From assembly GCA_040768665.1 (NCBI GenBank), contig JAXGMN010000013.1, positions 248,001 to 312,000 of the forward strand: 64,000 nt of DNA, in the 5' to 3' direction. How positions within the stretch are numbered: position 1 is the stretch's first letter; every line of letters begins with the position of its first letter. The stretch comes from JABWBD01 sp040768665. GTDB lineage: Bacteria; Planctomycetota; Planctomycetia; Pirellulales; Thermoguttaceae. The notes below the pieces were generated by a model, which searched no databases, was not told where the DNA came from, and saw only the letters and a program-made list of their open reading frames with translations. This document shows positions 63,577 through 64,000 of the stretch, piece after piece. The position numbers and the translations under genes are program-made.

Positions 63577-64000
63577 GCCAGGAGATTCTCTACACATCGG
63601 CGCCGCGGGGCCTGAAGCCCGGGTCGCGAGGCTTCTCGACAGTGGTGAGCACATTCGGCATGTCGAAGACCCTGGCGGAACGGTTGGAGTCGCTCAGCGG
63701 ATACCGGCATGCCTTCTTGCCGCCCGATCCCAACACGCGGTACAACCCGATCAACTACTCGCACTTGAAGATTACCGTTGGCGGACGGAGGTATCACGTC
63801 CTTTCACGGATTGCCGACGCGGGGCAGGACTACACCGGCCGCACGAATAAGTTGGCGCACCACGTGGCACTGGAGGAATCGGAGATCCTGGCGTGCCGCC
63901 AGGGGCCGGCCGAATTGTTGGCCCAGGACGGCTTCTGCGAGACCGCCTGGGACGGGCAGACCAGCGCCCGCCATCCGGGCCGGGCTCCGCAGGCGGGCGA
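63573..64000 (+). CDS. GTPase-associated protein 1, N-terminal domain type 2 (partial)
   Basis: The GTG at 63573 overlaps the GTPase stop (GTGA). About 142 residues are visible before the right edge. They open SQEILYTSAPRGLKPGSRGF and continue with TLAERLESLSGYRHAF, NPINYSHLKITVGGRRYHVL and SRIADAGQDYTGRTNKLAHH, the conserved blocks of the GAP1-N2 domain. GAP1 proteins accompany small GTPases in the same conflict systems and usually have further middle and C-terminal domains, which would lie beyond this window. The translational coupling supports a joint function with the GTPase. Confidence 0.85.
   Translation, partial: MSQEILYTSAPRGLKPGSRGFSTVVSTFGMSKTLAERLESLSGYRHAFLPPDPNTRYNPINYSHLKITVGGRRYHVLSRIADAGQDYTGRTNKLAHHVALEESEILACRQGPAELLAQDGFCETAWDGQTSARHPGRAPQAG

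Overview
The window is a stretch of chromosome from a GC-rich Planctomycetota bacterium, probably of the Pirellulales type. The assignment is inferred from gene content, not from a marker gene. The content is typical of that phylum: Tat-exported Gfo/Idh/MocA oxidoreductases, a sulfatase, ceramidase-like hydrolases, a beta-helix protein, a PmoA-like (DUF6807) protein, a TIGR03067 protein, a DUF4058 protein, a heparinase II/III-like protein, an ABC ATPase-permease/GldG-DUF4340 set, and many small palindromic repeats in the gaps.

Layout. 1-6.4 kb: the end of a heme A/heme O synthase pair (ctaA-cyoE), a 5'-truncated CocE-type hydrolase, other decayed fragments, an OB-fold protein with a possible RNase-like tail followed by a zinc-ribbon protein, a membrane protein with a pseudopilin-like tail, and tRNA-Lys(UUU). 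6.5-11.2 kb: two ceramidase-like secreted enzymes on the minus strand around a small unknown gene. 11.5-17.2 kb: a three-gene plus-strand ABC/GldG/DUF4340 operon whose last gene has a late frameshift. 17.3-20.7 kb: a large hairpin, then an ECF sigma factor overlapping a membrane protein that joins an anti-sigma-like cytoplasmic part to macroglobulin-like domains. 20.8-24.8 kb: a DUF6807 protein, a short antitoxin-like HTH protein, a small membrane protein and a GH5-like secreted glycosidase.

25.0-27.9 kb: two copies of a long nested palindromic element with 62-63 bp tandem repeats. They flank a TacA/TacT-type toxin-antitoxin pair, a WD40 gene stump and a TIGR03067 protein. 28.5-36.5 kb: an esterase, a Gfo/Idh/MocA oxidoreductase, a beta-helix protein and a large secreted unknown. 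36.8-46.0 kb: a ThiH-like radical SAM enzyme, an esterase, an orphan HicB-like protein, a sulfatase with a repeat tail, a membrane protein with cadherin-like domains and a degenerate transglutaminase-like region, and MgtE. 46-57.4 kb: a heparinase-like enzyme, an NAD-type isocitrate dehydrogenase, a 1243-residue membrane protein with about 550 residues of Gln/Gly/Ser-rich sequence, a Tat-exported TIM-barrel protein and an MFS transporter. 57.8-64 kb: an FAD oxidoreductase with a C-terminal Rieske domain, a zinc-ribbon gene broken by several frameshifts, two inverted-repeat elements, a DUF4058 protein and, at the right edge, a zinc-ribbon GTPase overlapping the start of a GAP1-N2-like gene.

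Most genes are exported or membrane proteins for breaking down polysaccharides, sulfated glycans and lipids. The features most likely to repay attention are the GTPase/GAP1-type conflict locus cut by the right edge, the sigma/macroglobulin-like anti-sigma pair, and the families of palindromic elements. Start codons were chosen by eye from ribosome-binding sites, signal peptides and family length. No similarity search was run, so all family names come from recognising motifs.
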